Source: Mumia sp050632745
GTDB taxonomy: Bacteria; Actinomycetota; Actinomycetes; Propionibacteriales; Nocardioidaceae
NCBI RefSeq assembly: GCF_050632745.1
Contig: NZ_JBODSD010000005.1
Span: 248,001 to 312,000 of the forward strand
DNA: 64,000 nucleotides
Reading direction: 5' to 3'
Position numbers and translations under genes: made by a program. Shown piece by piece: positions 50,916-58,612 of this stretch; position 1 is the first letter of the stretch, and each line of letters starts with the position of its first letter. The notes below the pieces were generated by a model. That model worked only from the letters and a program-made list of their open reading frames with translations. It searched no databases and was not told the DNA's origin.

Positions 50916-51485
50916 ATGACGACCCCCACTGACCTCAGCAGGATCTCGTCGGAGATCCGTCAGGCGACCTTCACGGTCCGGCGCCGCGGGCTGGACGAGG
51001 AGGAGGTCGGCGACTACCTGAGCCAGCTCGCCACCGCCGTCCAGCGCCTCGAGGAGGACAACGCCCGGTTGCGTGCCGAGCTGCGCGCCAAGGAGGAGGA
51101 GAAGGGCAGCGAGCCGATCAGCGCCCAGGCGGTGATCATGTTCGCCGAGGCGCAGAAGGTGGCCGACAGCCTCATCGACGAGGCCGTGACCCACGCCCGC
51201 GACCTGATGATGTCGGCGCGTGCCCAGCAGCGCGACATCGTCCGTGACGCGCACGAGGCGGCGACCGAGGCGGCCCGCAAGGTCGGTCCTCCCGCGCGGA
51301 CCGACGAGGTCGGCCGTTACGACCACCCGGTCCCCGAGATCGAGTACGTGCGGACCTTCGCCAAGGTGGCGCAGATCCAGCTGCGCTCGGTCCTCGAGGC
51401 ACTCACCGAGCAGGTCGACGCGCTGGGCGAGATGCCCAACCTCGACCGCGGCCGCGACAGCCTCGAGCCGCCCAGCCGGCCCTGA
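50916..51485 (+). CDS. DivIVA-domain coiled-coil protein
   Basis: A 189-residue protein with the DivIVA N-terminal motif (FTVRRRGLDEEEVGDYLSQL, about residues 19-38). A long coiled coil follows to about residue 130. In actinobacteria DivIVA (Wag31) marks cell poles by binding curved membrane; this is a shorter paralogue. It starts only 7 bases after the flavohaemoglobin gene and is probably co-transcribed with it. The reason for this pairing is unclear. Confidence 0.85.
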   Translation: MTTPTDLSRISSEIRQATFTVRRRGLDEEEVGDYLSQLATAVQRLEEDNARLRAELRAKEEEKGSEPISAQAVIMFAEAQKVADSLIDEAVTHARDLMMSARAQQRDIVRDAHEAATEAARKVGPPARTDEVGRYDHPVPEIEYVRTFAKVAQIQLRSVLEALTEQVDALGEMPNLDRGRDSLEPPSRP

Positions 51486-51494
51486 GAGAGCGCT

Positions 51495-51512
51495 CCTCGG
51501 CCGGGGCCGAGG
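51495..51512. terminator. bidirectional stem-loop between convergent genes
   Basis: CCTCGG and CCGAGG form the stem around a GC loop, and further GGCC pairing is possible. It lies in the 30 bases between the convergent DivIVA and SDR stop codons. No U tract is present. Confidence 0.5.
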
Positions 51513-51515
51513 CCC

Positions 51516-52286
51516 TCAGCCCCGGTCCGGGCTGGTGTCGAGGGCCTCGGCGAGCCCCCGCGTGCCCGCGAGCAGACCGCCGTCGACCCGCAGGTCGGTG
51601 CCGGTGATCCAGCTCGCACGGTCGGAGAGGAGGAAGACGACGGCATCGGCGACGTCCTGCGGGACGCCGACCCGACCGAGGGGATACCACTCGGTGGCGC
51701 GGTCGAGCGCGTGCGGGTCCTCCGCCAGCTGACGCCGACGCGGCGCGTTGATGACCGTCCCGGGCGACACGGAGTTGACGCGGATGCCGAACGGTCCGTA
51801 CTGCACGGCGAGCGTGCGGGTCAGGTTGAGCACCCCGGCCTTGGCCGCGCTGTACACGTCGCTGCCGAAGTAGGCGTGCCCGTTCACCGAGGCGATGTTG
51901 ACCACCGAGCCGCGACCCGCCTCGCGCATGGCGGGGAGCAGGGCCTGCGACAGGCGGATGGTGCCGCCCAGGACGACATCGAGGTCCTGCGACCAGATCG
52001 CCTCGTCCACGGACTCGAACGGCCCGCCGTTGCAGACCGCGGCCCCGTTGACGACGTGGTCGGGCGGGCCCAGCCGGTCCACGAGGTCGGCGGCCACCTC
52101 GCGCACGGCGTCGGCCGACCTCAGGTCGAGCGCGACCGCTTCCGTGCCCGGAAGGTCGCGCGCCACCGCCTCCACCGTGTCGAGGTCGCGGTCGGCCAGC
52201 ACGACGTGGCTGCCCTCGGCCACGAGCGCCCGCGCGATGGCCTGCCCGATGTCACTTGCTGCACCTGTCACGATCGCGTTGCTCAC
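51516..52286 (-). CDS. short-chain dehydrogenase/reductase
   Basis: A 256-residue SDR. The cofactor motif is TGAASDIGQAI near the N terminus, and the Asp in LADRDLD favours NAD(H). The active site is Ser (IASVNGHA), then YSAAK (Tyr at about 150). NGAAV replaces the usual NNAG. The end VDGGLLAGTR is typical. The GTG at 52286 is chosen because homology begins there; the longer open frame is not protein-like. The substrate is not known. Confidence 0.85.
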   Translation of the reverse strand: MSNAIVTGAASDIGQAIARALVAEGSHVVLADRDLDTVEAVARDLPGTEAVALDLRSADAVREVAADLVDRLGPPDHVVNGAAVCNGGPFESVDEAIWSQDLDVVLGGTIRLSQALLPAMREAGRGSVVNIASVNGHAYFGSDVYSAAKAGVLNLTRTLAVQYGPFGIRVNSVSPGTVINAPRRRQLAEDPHALDRATEWYPLGRVGVPQDVADAVVFLLSDRASWITGTDLRVDGGLLAGTRGLAEALDTSPDRG

Positions 52287-52356
52287 GAGGAGAACCTTCC
52301 CGCGCCGAGGCGCTCGCGGCAACCGCTCGGAGGACGGTTGTCCGGGCGACGGACGA

Positions 52357-52827
52357 TCAGGCGTACGACCGCAGCGGCGCGCCCGTCTCGAGCAGCGTCT
52401 TGAGCCCGGACAGGACCGTGGTCCAGCCCTCGCCCGTCACGCTCTGCGCCGTGCGCGGCGAGTGCTCGAGGTGGTCGTGGACGACGGTGAGCAGGCACAG
52501 GCCGTCCTCGCGGGGCTCGATCTCCCACGAGACACGGCTCGGTGGCTCGCTCGCCGTCTCCGAGTCGTACCGCGAGTTCCACGCGTGCACGAGCCGCCGC
52601 GGCGGGTCGAACGTGAAAACCTCGCCGTCACCCCAGTCGGCACCCTCCGGCGAGCGCGACTCGTAGGCGTCGGGCGTCACCGTGATGCGTGCGCCGTGGA
52701 AGTACTGCGCGGTGAAGCTCGGCGAGGTGATCGCCTCCCACAGCGTCTCAGGCGTGGTCTTGATGACGATCTGGTAGACCTGCTCGGTCGTGACAGCGGT
52801 CTGCTGGGTGCGTGCGGTGGTGCTCAT
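52357..52827 (-). CDS. SRPBCC/AHSA1-type protein
   Basis: A 156-residue START-like protein. YQIVIKTTPETLWEAITSP and the strand region FTFDPPRRLVHAWNSRYD are typical of the AHSA1 family. The final helix contains GEGWTTVLSGLKTLLETG. Its ATG overlaps the stop of the upstream ArsR-type gene by 4 bases. ArsR-SRPBCC pairs are common, and the second gene is usually the regulated target. Confidence 0.85.
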   Translation of the reverse strand: MSTTARTQQTAVTTEQVYQIVIKTTPETLWEAITSPSFTAQYFHGARITVTPDAYESRSPEGADWGDGEVFTFDPPRRLVHAWNSRYDSETASEPPSRVSWEIEPREDGLCLLTVVHDHLEHSPRTAQSVTGEGWTTVLSGLKTLLETGAPLRSYA

Positions 52828-53171
52828 GCGCCCTCCTCGGGGCGTCGGTCCTCCAGCACCGACTTCAGGTCGGCCAGCGCGGCGACCCTCGGCTCGGTGA
52901 ACTTGTCGATCCAGCGGTCGTGGACGAGCCGGATCGGGACGGCGTTGAGGAAGTGCAGGGTCGAGCGTCCGTCCTTGCGGGTGACGACGAGGCCCGCGTC
53001 GACGAGCACCTTGAGGTGCTTCATCACCCCGAACCTGGTCATCGCGAACTCCTCCTCGAGCTCGGTCAGCGTGCGCCCGTCCCGCTCGAAGAGCAGGTCG
53101 AGCAGGCGCCGCCGGGATGCGTCGGCCAGAGCACGGAACACCGCGTCCTGAGCATCGCCGTCGTGTGTCAC
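52824..53171 (-). CDS. ArsR-family winged-helix regulator
   Basis: A 115-residue regulator. It begins DAVFRALADASRRRLLDLLF, and the recognition segment is MTRFGVMKHLKVLVDAGLVVTRKDG. No CxC metal motif is present, so it probably senses something other than arsenite. The GTG at 53171 lies seven bases after TAACGT, giving a leaderless mRNA. An ATGTGAC/GTCACAT palindrome next to that -10 element suggests autorepression of the ArsR-SRPBCC operon. Confidence 0.87.
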   Translation of the reverse strand: MTHDGDAQDAVFRALADASRRRLLDLLFERDGRTLTELEEEFAMTRFGVMKHLKVLVDAGLVVTRKDGRSTLHFLNAVPIRLVHDRWIDKFTEPRVAALADLKSVLEDRRPEEGA

Positions 53172-53183
53172 GCCTTCGACGTT

Positions 53184-53203
53184 ATGTGACCAAATAGTCA
53201 CAT
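53184..53203. promoter_or_regulatory. ArsR operator
   Basis: ATGTGAC-CAAATA-GTCACAT is a perfect 7-bp inverted repeat with a 6-base spacer. It overlaps the -10 element of the ArsR gene and extends toward its -35 region, where bound protein would block the promoter. Confidence 0.7.
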
Positions 53204-53204
53204 G

Positions 53205-53427
53205 TCAAGGGTCGTCGGCGTCCGGGATCCGTTCGGCGAGGATCGCCGCGTTCGCCGCCGCGCCCGCCCATCGACGTGCCGTACACCGCGCACGACGCGA
53301 CGCCGAGCGCCTCGAGCGCCGGGCGTGTGCGCGACCACCATGGGTGCGCGTTCGCCTGACCGGAGAGCAGGAGCAGCACCGCGCCCTCTCCGTCAGCGCC
53401 GGCGTGCGGTGCAGGGTGCAGGACCAC
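53205..53427 (-). pseudogene. remnant of an alpha/beta hydrolase gene
   Basis: A short decayed gene just downstream of the MarR gene. The first frame reads VLLLLSGQANAHPWW, like the N-terminal oxyanion strand of an alpha/beta hydrolase. It then jumps to VYGTSMGG, like a nucleophile elbow, which normally lies 60-70 residues later. After the elbow the reading continues as AAANAAILAERIPDADDP in another frame and then stops. Both an internal deletion and a frameshift are therefore implied. It may have been the original partner of the MarR gene. Confidence 0.4.
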
Positions 53428-53442
53428 CCGCGAGGCAGTCCC

Positions 53443-53892
53443 TCACTCCGGGAGGTCGGCGACCCGTGCCGAGAGGCGTCCCAGCACGGCGAGCTCCTCG
53501 GGCGTCAGGTGGTCGAGGAACCGTCGTCGTACCGAGGCCACGTGCCGCGGCGCAGCCTCCTCGAGCACCGCGAGCCCTCGGTCCGTCAGGCGCAGGATGC
53601 AGCCGCGCGCGTCGTGGGGATCCGGCTCCTTGTCGACGAGCCCGCGGCTCTGCATCCGGCTCGCGTGGTGGGAGAGCCTGCTGCGCGACCACTCCGCCTT
53701 GCTCGCCAGGTCCTTGAGCGCCCAGCGACGGTCCGGCTTCTCCGAGAGCGTGCTCAGGACCTCGTAGTCGGCCGACGAGAGGCCCGAGTCCGTCGCGAGG
53801 TCGCGCCCGAGCCGCGCCGGCAGCGCGGTGAACATCCGCCGGAACGCGCGCCACGCCTGCTCCTCGTCCGGGGTCAACCAGTCTGTGTCCAC
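53443..53892 (-). CDS. MarR-family regulator
   Basis: A 149-residue winged-helix regulator. The segment SGLSSADYEVLSTLSEKPDRR precedes the DNA-binding helices LKDLASKAEWSRSRLSHHASRM, and the wing is DARGCILRLTDRG. It is divergent from an FMN reductase-GNAT fusion gene. The GTG start lies six bases after TAGGGT, consistent with a leaderless mRNA. Palindromic sites in the 56-base intergenic region suggest that it controls both genes. The ligand is unknown; phenolics or oxidants are usual for the family. Confidence 0.88.
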   Translation of the reverse strand: MDTDWLTPDEEQAWRAFRRMFTALPARLGRDLATDSGLSSADYEVLSTLSEKPDRRWALKDLASKAEWSRSRLSHHASRMQSRGLVDKEPDPHDARGCILRLTDRGLAVLEEAAPRHVASVRRRFLDHLTPEELAVLGRLSARVADLPE

Positions 53893-53912
53893 AACGTCAC
53901 CCTATCGGATCG

Positions 53913-53956
53913 TTGACACGTCATAGATCTTGTCGCTACGTTGATGACATGTCATC
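53913..53956 (+). promoter_or_regulatory. promoter and MarR operator of the reductase fusion gene
   Basis: TTGACA (53913-53918) and TACGTT (53937-53942) are 18 bases apart, and the ATG follows after 6 bases. The 14-bp perfect palindrome GATGACATGTCATC (53943-53956) covers the start codon and probable transcription start. A related imperfect copy, TGACACGTCA, overlaps the -35 element. Confidence 0.7.
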
Positions 53957-55046
53957 GAATTCGCCTAACAGCCCCCTCCGCGTCCTCGTCATCGTGGCCA
54001 GCACGCGCCCCGGCCGCCTCGCCCCCGCCGTCGCGGAGTGGTTCCTCGAGACCACCCGCCACGAGGCCGAGCGTGAGCGCATGGTCGTCGACGTCGTCGA
54101 CCTCGGCGCCCTGGCGCTCCCGTTCCTCGACGAGCCCGAGCACCCGTCCACCGGTGTCTACCTCCACGAGCACACCCGCGCGTGGAGCCGCCGCGTGGCC
54201 GAGGCGGACGCCTTCGTCGTCGTCACGCCGGAGTACAACTACGGCATGCCCGCGGTGCTGAAGAACGCGCTGGACTTCCTGTACGAGGAGTGGGCGTGGA
54301 AGCCCGTCGCCTTCGTGAGCTACGGCAACACCTCGGCCGGGACACGCTCGGTCCAGATGACCAAGCAGGTGGCCACGACGCTGCGGATGATGCCGATCGG
54401 CGCCACCGTGGCCCTGCGCATCGGCGACAGCATCGAGGACGGGCGCGTCGGCGAACGCCCGGCGCTGGACCGCACCGCACGCCAGGTCGTCGCCGAGCTG
54501 GCCTCGGTGGCGCGTGCGCTGCTGCCGCTGCACCGGGAGCGACCGAGCGACGGCGAGACAGCAGGACCGGTCGACGGGCTCAGCCTCTCCCGGCTCGGCG
54601 AAGGCGACGACGTCGCCGAGCTGCTCGTGCTGCAGCGCTGCTGCTGGGTGGACGAGGCGCACGCCAACGACACCCTCGCCCTCGCACCCCTGCACGAGAC
54701 GCTCGCGGACGTCCAGGCGTGGGTGAAGACCTGGACGGTGTGGACCGTACGACGCCAGGGACGGCTGGTCGGCGCCGTCCGTGCGCGCGCGGTCGGGTCG
54801 ACGTGGGAGATCGGCCGGCTGATGGTGGCACCCGACCAGGCCGGCAACGGCATCGGCTCGTGGTTGCTGGGCATCGCGGAGCAGCACGCGCCAGAAGGGA
54901 CCACGACCGTCGAGCTGTTCACCGGGAAGCAGAGCCGGCGCAACATCGCCCTCTACGAGCGCGCGGGGTTCCAGCTCACCGCCGCCTCGACCACGCCCGA
55001 CGACGCGGTGCTTCTCACCAAGACGGTGGCGGGGACCCTCGCCTGA
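53949..55046 (+). CDS. NADPH-dependent FMN reductase fused to GNAT acetyltransferase
   Basis: A 365-residue fusion. Residues 1-190 are a flavodoxin-like FMN reductase, with VIVASTRPGRLAP binding the FMN phosphate, TPEYNYGMPAVLKNALDF and SYGNTSAGTRSV. Residues 205-365 are a GNAT acetyltransferase, with the acetyl-CoA loop RLMVAPDQAGNGIGSWLL and the later NIALYERAGFQL. The two activities suggest reduction of a quinone, nitro or azo compound followed by N-acetylation of the product. It is controlled by the divergent MarR gene. The ATG at 53949 sits at the probable transcription start. Confidence 0.88.
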   Translation: MSSNSPNSPLRVLVIVASTRPGRLAPAVAEWFLETTRHEAERERMVVDVVDLGALALPFLDEPEHPSTGVYLHEHTRAWSRRVAEADAFVVVTPEYNYGMPAVLKNALDFLYEEWAWKPVAFVSYGNTSAGTRSVQMTKQVATTLRMMPIGATVALRIGDSIEDGRVGERPALDRTARQVVAELASVARALLPLHRERPSDGETAGPVDGLSLSRLGEGDDVAELLVLQRCCWVDEAHANDTLALAPLHETLADVQAWVKTWTVWTVRRQGRLVGAVRARAVGSTWEIGRLMVAPDQAGNGIGSWLLGIAEQHAPEGTTTVELFTGKQSRRNIALYERAGFQLTAASTTPDDAVLLTKTVAGTLA

Positions 55047-55109
55047 CGGCGGCCATCAGGCTCGTGAGAGGTTCGAGGGGACAGATCCCGAGCCACGGAG
55101 GACGAGCAG

Positions 55110-56222
55110 ATGCAGCAGGTGAAGGCAGTCGTCGCGCGCGCGAAGGGCGCGCCGGTCGAGATCACGACGATCAACGTGCCGGACCCCGGACCGGGTGAGG
55201 CGGTGGTCGCGATCCAGGCCTGCGGCGTCTGCCACACCGATCTCCACTACCGCGAGGGCGGGATCAACGACGAGTTCCCGTTCCTGCTCGGGCACGAGGC
55301 AGCGGGTGTCGTCGAGGCCGTCGGTCCCGACGTGACCGACGTGGCGCCCGGCGACTTCGTCGTCCTCAACTGGCGGGCCGTGTGCGGCGAGTGCCGCGCC
55401 TGCAAGCGCGGTGACCTCCAGTACTGCTTCAACACCTTCAACGCGACGCAGAGGATGACGCTCGCCGAGGGGCCCGACGCCGGGACGGAGCTGAGCCCGG
55501 CGCTGGGCATCGGCGCGTTCGCGGAGAAGACGCTGGTCGCCGCCGGGCAGTGCACCAAGGTGGACCCGTCGGCCCGCCCCGCCGCCGTCGGCCTCCTCGG
55601 CTGCGGCGTGATGGCCGGCATCGGCGCGGCGATCAACACCGGCGGCGCCACCCGCGGGAAGTCCGTCGCAGTGATCGGGTGCGGTGGTGTCGGCGTCGCG
55701 GCCGTCGCCGGCGCCGCGCTGGCCGGAGCGTCCCCGATCATCGCCGTCGACATCGACGCCAAGAAGCTCGAGGCGGCGACCCGGCTCGGCGCTACGCACA
55801 CGGTCGACTCCTCGAGCACCGACCCGGTCGCCGCGATCCGGGAGATCGTGGGCGCCGTCTACGACGGGGCGGAGGGGGCCGACGTCGTGATCGAGGCGGT
55901 CGGCCGGCCGGAGACCTGGAAGCAGGCCTTCTACGCCCGCGACCTGGCCGGCACCGTCGTCCTCGTCGGCGTCCCGACACCGGACATGGCCCTCCCGGAC
56001 GTCCCGCTCATCGACCTGTTCAGCCGCGGCGGCGCCCTCAAGTCCAGCTGGTACGGCGACTGCCTGCCGTCGCGCGACTTCCCGATGCTCGTCGACCTCT
56101 ACCAGCAGGGGCGCCTCGACCTCGACGCGTTCGTCACCGAGGAGATCGGCATCGGCGACGTCGAGGCCGCGTTCGACCGCATGCACGGCGGCGAGGTGCT
56201 GCGCTCGGTGGTGGTCTTCTGA
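55110..56222 (+). CDS. mscR: S-(hydroxymethyl)mycothiol dehydrogenase
   Basis: A 370-residue zinc alcohol dehydrogenase of the mycothiol-dependent formaldehyde dehydrogenase type. CGVCHTDLHYREG supplies the catalytic zinc ligands, and CGECRACKRGDLQYC the structural-zinc cysteines. The NAD site is GCGGVGVAAVAG. It oxidises the adduct of formaldehyde and mycothiol, and can also reduce S-nitrosomycothiol. A strong GGAGG site precedes the ATG. Its stop overlaps the next ATG (TGATG). Mycothiol use points to an actinobacterium. Confidence 0.88.
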   Translation: MQQVKAVVARAKGAPVEITTINVPDPGPGEAVVAIQACGVCHTDLHYREGGINDEFPFLLGHEAAGVVEAVGPDVTDVAPGDFVVLNWRAVCGECRACKRGDLQYCFNTFNATQRMTLAEGPDAGTELSPALGIGAFAEKTLVAAGQCTKVDPSARPAAVGLLGCGVMAGIGAAINTGGATRGKSVAVIGCGGVGVAAVAGAALAGASPIIAVDIDAKKLEAATRLGATHTVDSSSTDPVAAIREIVGAVYDGAEGADVVIEAVGRPETWKQAFYARDLAGTVVLVGVPTPDMALPDVPLIDLFSRGGALKSSWYGDCLPSRDFPMLVDLYQQGRLDLDAFVTEEIGIGDVEAAFDRMHGGEVLRSVVVF

Positions 56223-56827
56223 TGGCCCGCGTGGACCACGCCGTCTCCTCGGGGACGTTCAGCCTGGACGGCGAGACGTTCGACGTGGACAACAACATCT
56301 GGGTCGTCGGGGACGACACCGAGTGCGTCGTGATCGACGCCCCGCACTCCGTCGACGACATCCTCGCCGTGGTCGGCGACCGTCGCGTCGTCGCGATCGT
56401 GTGCACCCACGCCCACGACGACCACGTCCGGGTCGCGCCTGCGCTGCGCGACCGGGTCGGAGCCCCGATCCTGCTGCACCCGGACGAGCGGCCGCTGTGG
56501 GAGCTGACCCACGCCGACGTCGCCTGGGACGCCGACCTCGAGGACGGCGCCGCGATCGAGGTCGGTGGCACGCAGCTGCGCGTGCTGCACACGCCGGGCC
56601 ACGCTCCCGGTGCGGTCTGCCTGTACGCCGAGGAGCTCGGGTGCGTCTTCACCGGCGACACGCTCTTCCAGGGCGGCCCCGGTGCCACCGGCCGGTCCTT
56701 CTCGGACGCCGACCTGATCCGCCGGTCCATCCGGTCGGTGCTCTTCGCGCTGCCGGAGGACACCGTGGTCCACACCGGCCACGGCGACGACACCACGATC
56801 GGGGCCGAGAAGGCCACGCTCTCCTAG
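56222..56827 (+). CDS. MBL-fold hydrolase paired with mscR
   Basis: A 201-residue metallo-beta-lactamase fold protein. The zinc motif is THAHDDH at about residues 60-66, with further ligands at HTPGHAPG and FTGDTLF and a final His at TGHGDDT. It is coupled to mscR, as is common in actinobacteria. The likely task is hydrolysis of S-formylmycothiol, by analogy with glutathione-dependent systems. The frame is open far upstream, but the ATG at 56222 begins the homology. Confidence 0.87.
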   Translation: MARVDHAVSSGTFSLDGETFDVDNNIWVVGDDTECVVIDAPHSVDDILAVVGDRRVVAIVCTHAHDDHVRVAPALRDRVGAPILLHPDERPLWELTHADVAWDADLEDGAAIEVGGTQLRVLHTPGHAPGAVCLYAEELGCVFTGDTLFQGGPGATGRSFSDADLIRRSIRSVLFALPEDTVVHTGHGDDTTIGAEKATLS

Positions 56828-56830
56828 CGG

Positions 56831-57349
56831 CTATCCCCGCTGCCACCGGGTCGACCGAGGACCGAGATCGCCGTCGGTGCCGAAGGCGTACGCCCGGTCG
56901 AGGTCGATCCGGTACACCTCGTACGGCGGCGACCCGGCGGTGGGAGCACCGTCCGTGCCGACGAGGAGATCGTCGCGCACGGACGGTGCCCATCCGTACT
57001 TGGACGCGTACGCCGCGGCGACGCGCTCCACGTCGTCCGACCCCGTCACCCGGGTGGCGGTTCCTTCGACGACCAGGTCCGCGTCGTCCGCACGGCAGGT
57101 GAGCGAGCACCGGCGGTCGCCCGCGAGGTGCGCCGTCTTCGCCGCGGCCGGGGCGGTGGCGAGGTGGGCCGCGCCGTCGACCCACACGGCGAGCACGGGT
57201 CGGACGTGCGGACGGCCCGCCGCGGAGGTGGTCGCGAACCAGTAGCCGGACGCCTCGGACACGCGGCGGCGTACCTCCTCCCACGGGATCGGCGACGCGT
57301 CCGCGTCGGTGTCCGGGACGAGAAGCGTCGCTCGGAGCGACTCGGTCAT
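56831..57349 (-). CDS. pyridoxamine 5'-phosphate oxidase-fold flavin protein
   Basis: A 172-residue split-barrel protein (PNPOx-like or F420-dependent class). YWFATTSAAGRPHVRPVLAVWVDG is the typical first part, and KTAHLAGDRRCSLTCRADDADLVVEG the second. It probably binds FMN or F420. Its ATG overlaps the HxlR stop by 4 bases, so it is the second gene of a regulator-enzyme operon. The exact reaction is unknown. Confidence 0.85.
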   Translation of the reverse strand: MTESLRATLLVPDTDADASPIPWEEVRRRVSEASGYWFATTSAAGRPHVRPVLAVWVDGAAHLATAPAAAKTAHLAGDRRCSLTCRADDADLVVEGTATRVTGSDDVERVAAAYASKYGWAPSVRDDLLVGTDGAPTAGSPPYEVYRIDLDRAYAFGTDGDLGPRSTRWQRG

Positions 57350-57816
57350 GGTGCCTCCTCGGTCGGTCCTGCGCCGGGGCCGGGGAGCACGTCCACGTCG
57401 GTGGCGTGCATCGGCTCGCGGCAGTGCGCGCAGCGCGTCTCCGCGGAGGTGATCTCGCCGCAGCCGTGGTGCCGGTAGAGGACGGGCGGTCCCGCCTCGC
57501 CCGCGAGCCAGCGGTCCCCCCACGCAGCCATCAGCATCAGCAGGTCGCACAGCTCGGCGCCGCGCGGCGTGAGGGCGTACTCGTGGCGCAGCGGCCGTGT
57601 CGAGTACGCCCTCCGCTCGAGCACCTCGTGGTCGACGAGCCACGCGAGCCGTTCGGCGAGGACCTTGCGGGAGATGCCGAGATCGTCCTGGATCTGGTCG
57701 AACCGCGTGATGCCGACGAAGACGTCGCGGAGGATCAGCGGCGACCACGGCTCCCCCACGACGTCCCAGGTGCGCGCGATGGAGCACCTCATGTCACCGA
57801 ACCGCGTGCGCTGCAT
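57346..57816 (-). CDS. HxlR-family regulator
   Basis: A 156-residue winged-helix regulator. It shows IARTWDVVGEPWSPLILRDVF, the recognition segment FDQIQDDLGISRKVLAERL and the wing STRPLRHEYALTPRG. An unusual C-terminal part has HGCGEI and CAHCREPM, a possible zinc-binding tail. A 15-bp palindrome lies 20 bases upstream. TACGGT stands five bases before the ATG, so the mRNA may be leaderless. Confidence 0.87.
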   Translation of the reverse strand: MQRTRFGDMRCSIARTWDVVGEPWSPLILRDVFVGITRFDQIQDDLGISRKVLAERLAWLVDHEVLERRAYSTRPLRHEYALTPRGAELCDLLMLMAAWGDRWLAGEAGPPVLYRHHGCGEITSAETRCAHCREPMHATDVDVLPGPGAGPTEEAP

Positions 57817-57836
57817 GGTTCACCGTAACGCAGTAA

Positions 57837-57851
57837 GTTCCCTGAGGGAAC
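57837..57851. promoter_or_regulatory. HxlR operator
   Basis: GTTCCCTGAGGGAAC is a 7-bp inverted repeat around one central base. It lies just upstream of the HxlR -10 region. Its position and symmetry fit an autoregulatory HxlR site. Confidence 0.6.
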
Positions 57852-57862
57852 CCACCGTCGGC

Positions 57863-58354
57863 CTAGGACGCGGTGATCACGCGCTCGGCGAACCGTGCGG
57901 TCCGCTCGCGCAGCCCCGCGACCCGGCGTTCGACGAAGGCGACGGGATCGAGCGCCCCCTCGGCCCGTGTGGGACGCCGGCGGGCGTGCGCCGAGCAGGA
58001 GAGGTCGGCGTGGACGAGGGCGCCGACGGTGTTGCCGTTGCGGCCGGAGGCGCCGGCACGCTTGGCGACGTACAGGACGACGTCCTCGGTGGCCTCCACG
58101 TCCTCGCACCACGTGCAGACCGCCGGACGCTGCGACGTCGGCTGAGTCGTCCGGAGCAGCAGCCCGACGGCGCCGTCCGCGGTCGGGACGACGGCGTACG
58201 CGCGGCGCGGCGCCTTGGGATCGACCCATCCGAGGAGGTCGAGTTCGTCCCAGCCGAGGTCGGGGAAGCGTGGGGGAAGGGGTGCCTGCGACGCCTCGCG
58301 ACGGGAGGCGTTGACGAAGGACGCGCGGATCTGGGACTCGGTCAGGGCATGCAT
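57863..58354 (-). CDS. FBP (FusB-like) domain protein
   Basis: A 163-residue protein of the FBP family, related to the elongation-factor-G-binding treble-clef protein FusB. It starts MHALTESQIRASFVNASRREA. It then has LDLLGWVDPKAPRRAY, the zinc cysteines CTWCED, GASGRNGNTVGALVHADLSCSAH and a helical end. FusB frees stalled EF-G from the ribosome and gives fusidic acid resistance; the role of chromosomal actinobacterial members is less clear. The ATG at 58354 has the palindrome GCTCTCGAGAGC (58364-58375) shortly upstream. Confidence 0.85.
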   Translation of the reverse strand: MHALTESQIRASFVNASRREASQAPLPPRFPDLGWDELDLLGWVDPKAPRRAYAVVPTADGAVGLLLRTTQPTSQRPAVCTWCEDVEATEDVVLYVAKRAGASGRNGNTVGALVHADLSCSAHARRRPTRAEGALDPVAFVERRVAGLRERTARFAERVITAS

Positions 58355-58612
58355 CGGAGACTCGCTCTCGAGAGCAGGAGAAGGGGTCGGGTCGAGAGCC
58401 TCGATCCCGCGCCCGAGGGAGTCAGGCGGTGGTCGAGGCAGCGTGCCCGAAGCCTGAGCAGGCCAGAAGGGCCGCCTCGCTTCCCGGGTGCTGCATCCCG
58501 CGCTCCGTTCCGTACGAATCGTTGGCCGGTTGTGGCCGGCAACGATCCTCTCTCGACGGGCGGCTCGGATCAAACCGGTTTCGGGACGGATCTGTCGCAC
58601 CACCCGACGATC

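Noticed and set aside
58364..58375. Perfect palindrome GCTCTCGAGAGC before the FBP gene as an operator
   Set aside because: There is no adjacent regulator and no second copy; a 12-bp GC-rich palindrome alone is weak evidence, so it is mentioned only under the gene.
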